A stretch of 35,577 nt of DNA, taken from NCBI GenBank assembly GCA_027488785.1, contig JAIYAY010000013.1, forward strand, positions 1 to 35,577. The letters are read 5' to 3'. The notes below the pieces were generated by a model. It saw only the letters and a program-made list of their open reading frames with translations, searched no databases and was not told the origin of the DNA. This DNA is from Sphingomonadales bacterium. Its GTDB lineage: Bacteria > Pseudomonadota > Alphaproteobacteria > Sphingomonadales > Sphingomonadaceae. Position numbers and translations under genes: made by a program. This document shows, piece after piece, positions 33,946 through 35,577 of this stretch. Position 1 is the stretch's first letter. The number at the start of each line of letters is the position of its first letter.

Positions 33946-35577
33946 ATGGCATTTACAACTGCACCCTCCATCACCCAACCCAAACGCGTGGCGCTGTACC
34001 TCCGGGTAAGCACCGGACGCCAAGCTGAAGGTGATGTCTCAATTCCGTCGCAGCGCGATGTCACGCAGCGGTTTTGCGAGGCCCAAGGCTGGAACCTTAC
34101 CTGCGAGTTTGTTGAACCCGGCGCTTCGGCCACCGATGACCGCCGTCCAGTGTTCAGGCGCATGCTAGAAGAAGCATCGCGCCCCGACCGCAGGTTTGAT
34201 GTTATCTGTGTTCACGCATTCTCGCGCTTCTACCGCAATGGCGCTGAGATGGAGCTCACCATTCGTAAGCTACGCAAGCAGGGCGTTGAGGTCATCTCGA
34301 TGACCCAACCAACCGGCGATGACCCGAGCCAGTTGCTCATGCGCCAGATCATTGGCATCTTTGATGAATATACCTCCCGCGAGAATGGCAAGAATGTGAG
34401 CCGCTCGATGCGCGAATCGGCTAAGCAGGGTTTTTGGAACGGTGCTACCGCGCCGCTCGGCTATTGCATTGTCGAAGCCGAGAAGCGCGGATCAAAGATC
34501 AAGAAGAAGCTCGCAGTTGATCCTTTAGAGGCTGAGCTCGTGCGGCTGATCTTCACCCTCTATGCCCATGGCGTCGATGGCGCACCCCCGCTTGGGGTTA
34601 AGGACACGACCAAGTGGCTCAACGCCAAGGGCTATCGTACCCGCAAAGGTGCAGCGTTCGGCGTAGGCCCCATCCATAACATCCTTACAAACCCCGCTTA
34701 TGGGCTGGGCATCTGCCGCTACGGCGTTCGTAATGGTCGGACCAAAGAACTCAATGACCCAGAGAGCATCGTTGATATCCCCGTGCCTACCATCGTGCCC
34801 TTGCCGTTGTTCGAGGCGGTGCAGGCTAAGTTGACCCGTAACAACCCCAAAGTGACTGCGCCCCGGGTCGTGAACGGCCCAATCCTGCTCACTGGTCTTG
34901 CTGTATGCGCGAGTTGTGGGTCAGGCATGACCCGAACCGGCACAAAGCGTGGTAATCGTTCCTACAGCTATTACACCTGTGCAGGCTGTCATCAAAAGGG
35001 CCCTTCGGTCTGCAAGGGGCGGCATATCCCGCTAGCCAAGCTTGACGACCTCATCCTAACCAACGTCAAGGAACAGCTTCTCGCGCCTGAACGCCTCGAG
35101 GATATCCTATGTAAGCTTGTGGAGCGGCGCACATCGCGCCAGAATGAGGTTGCCGAGCGGCGCTGTGCCCTTGAAGCCCAGCGCGACAAAGCCAAGGACA
35201 AGCTAGCACGCCTTTACCGAGCCATTGAGGATGGTGTGGTGGAACTTGATGCAGACCTCAAGGACCGCATCCAAGCCATCAAGCAAGAACGGGATCTGGC
35301 AGAAACAGCAATCGAGAGGATCATCGATATGGCAGCGAGCCGAACAGAAATCACCCCTGCACGTCTGACTGCGTTCTCAGCCCTAATGCGCGACAATCTC
35401 GAGACAGGCGATATCCACGCCCGTAAAGTGTACCTGCGCGCCGTTATATCCCGTATCGAAGTGGGTGATGAGAACATCCGCATTATCGGAGAAAAGACCA
35501 GCCTAGAGAAGGCTGTCAGTACCACACTAACCGGGAAAATCCCTGTTAGTGGTTTGGTACGTAAATGGTGCACCCAA
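33946..35577 (+). CDS. Large serine recombinase (3' end beyond window)
   Basis: The frame starts at ATG 33946 and is open for 544 codons to the right edge without a stop. The resolvase domain has the catalytic serine in YLRVSTGRQ (Ser22), then FSRFYRNGAEME and the helix IIGIFDEYTSRENGKNVSR. The recombinase domain includes GYRTRKGAAFGVGPIHNILT. A zinc ribbon follows (CASCGSGM near 322, CAGC near 345, then SVCKGRHIP), with a coiled coil at about residues 380-450. Large serine recombinases integrate or excise elements at short att sites. AGAGG lies about five bases upstream of the start. It differs in mechanism from the tyrosine pair just before it, so two mobile elements may meet or be nested here. 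At least 544 residues fits the usual 450-700. Confidence 0.93.
   Translation, partial: MAFTTAPSITQPKRVALYLRVSTGRQAEGDVSIPSQRDVTQRFCEAQGWNLTCEFVEPGASATDDRRPVFRRMLEEASRPDRRFDVICVHAFSRFYRNGAEMELTIRKLRKQGVEVISMTQPTGDDPSQLLMRQIIGIFDEYTSRENGKNVSRSMRESAKQGFWNGATAPLGYCIVEAEKRGSKIKKKLAVDPLEAELVRLIFTLYAHGVDGAPPLGVKDTTKWLNAKGYRTRKGAAFGVGPIHNILTNPAYGLGICRYGVRNGRTKELNDPESIVDIPVPTIVPLPLFEAVQAKLTRNNPKVTAPRVVNGPILLTGLAVCASCGSGMTRTGTKRGNRSYSYYTCAGCHQKGPSVCKGRHIPLAKLDDLILTNVKEQLLAPERLEDILCKLVERRTSRQNEVAERRCALEAQRDKAKDKLARLYRAIEDGVVELDADLKDRIQAIKQERDLAETAIERIIDMAASRTEITPARLTAFSALMRDNLETGDIHARKVYLRAVISRIEVGDENIRIIGEKTSLEKAVSTTLTGKIPVSGLVRKWCTQ

Noticed and set aside
1-35577. CRISPR array
   Set aside because: No regularly spaced direct repeats were seen on reading through the window.

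Overview
The window looks like an accessory (genomic-island) stretch of an alphaproteobacterial genome, most likely a sphingomonad-type organism. That guess rests on the style of the large serine recombinase, the Sel1-repeat protein and the moderate-to-high but uneven GC; no rRNA or core metabolic gene is present to confirm it. Nearly every recognisable gene belongs to phage defence or DNA mobility.

Layout. (1) 1-4057: the 5' part of a secreted HtrA/DegP-like protease (minus strand, cut by the window edge), divergent from a 1060-residue Sel1-repeat protein whose large N-terminal part I do not recognise. (2) 4058-7151: a minus-strand run of eight small genes, many joined by overlapping stop/start codons. 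Only the last (a macro-domain protein) and a Tat-signal protein are recognisable; one member is split by a one-base shift at a six-C run. (3) 7258-7308: what appears to be the 3' end of a tRNA-Ser gene without its 5' part, read as the junction of an integrated element. (4) 7662-24162: one minus-strand operon encoding DISARM. Order of transcription: C5-cytosine methyltransferase, drmD (SNF2 helicase), drmMI (N6-adenine methyltransferase), a 64-residue unknown, a modification-dependent endonuclease of the MspJI/AspBHI type, drmA (helicase), drmB (DUF1998), drmC (phospholipase D fold). This is class 1 DISARM with three extra genes. (5) 24256-29458: a second minus-strand unit, an SNF2 helicase followed by an Hsp70/actin-fold ATPase with a long coiled and proline-rich N-terminus, trailed by a decayed reading frame. 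I know of no named system with this pair and regard it as the best candidate for something undescribed. (6) 29764-35577: plus-strand mobility genes: an excisionase-like helix-turn-helix protein, two overlapping tyrosine recombinases, a coupled third protein without recombinase motifs, a small ORF, and a large serine recombinase running off the right edge.

How it fits together. DISARM methylates host DNA and uses DrmA/B/C/D against unmodified incoming DNA. The embedded EAK endonuclease would be expected to cut DNA carrying modified cytosines, so the locus may cover both unmodified and hypermodified phages, while its own C5 methyltransferase must avoid making substrates for that nuclease. The SNF2/actin-like pair lies between DISARM and the recombinases, as expected for cargo of a mobile defence island. 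All function calls come from motifs read by eye; no database search was possible.
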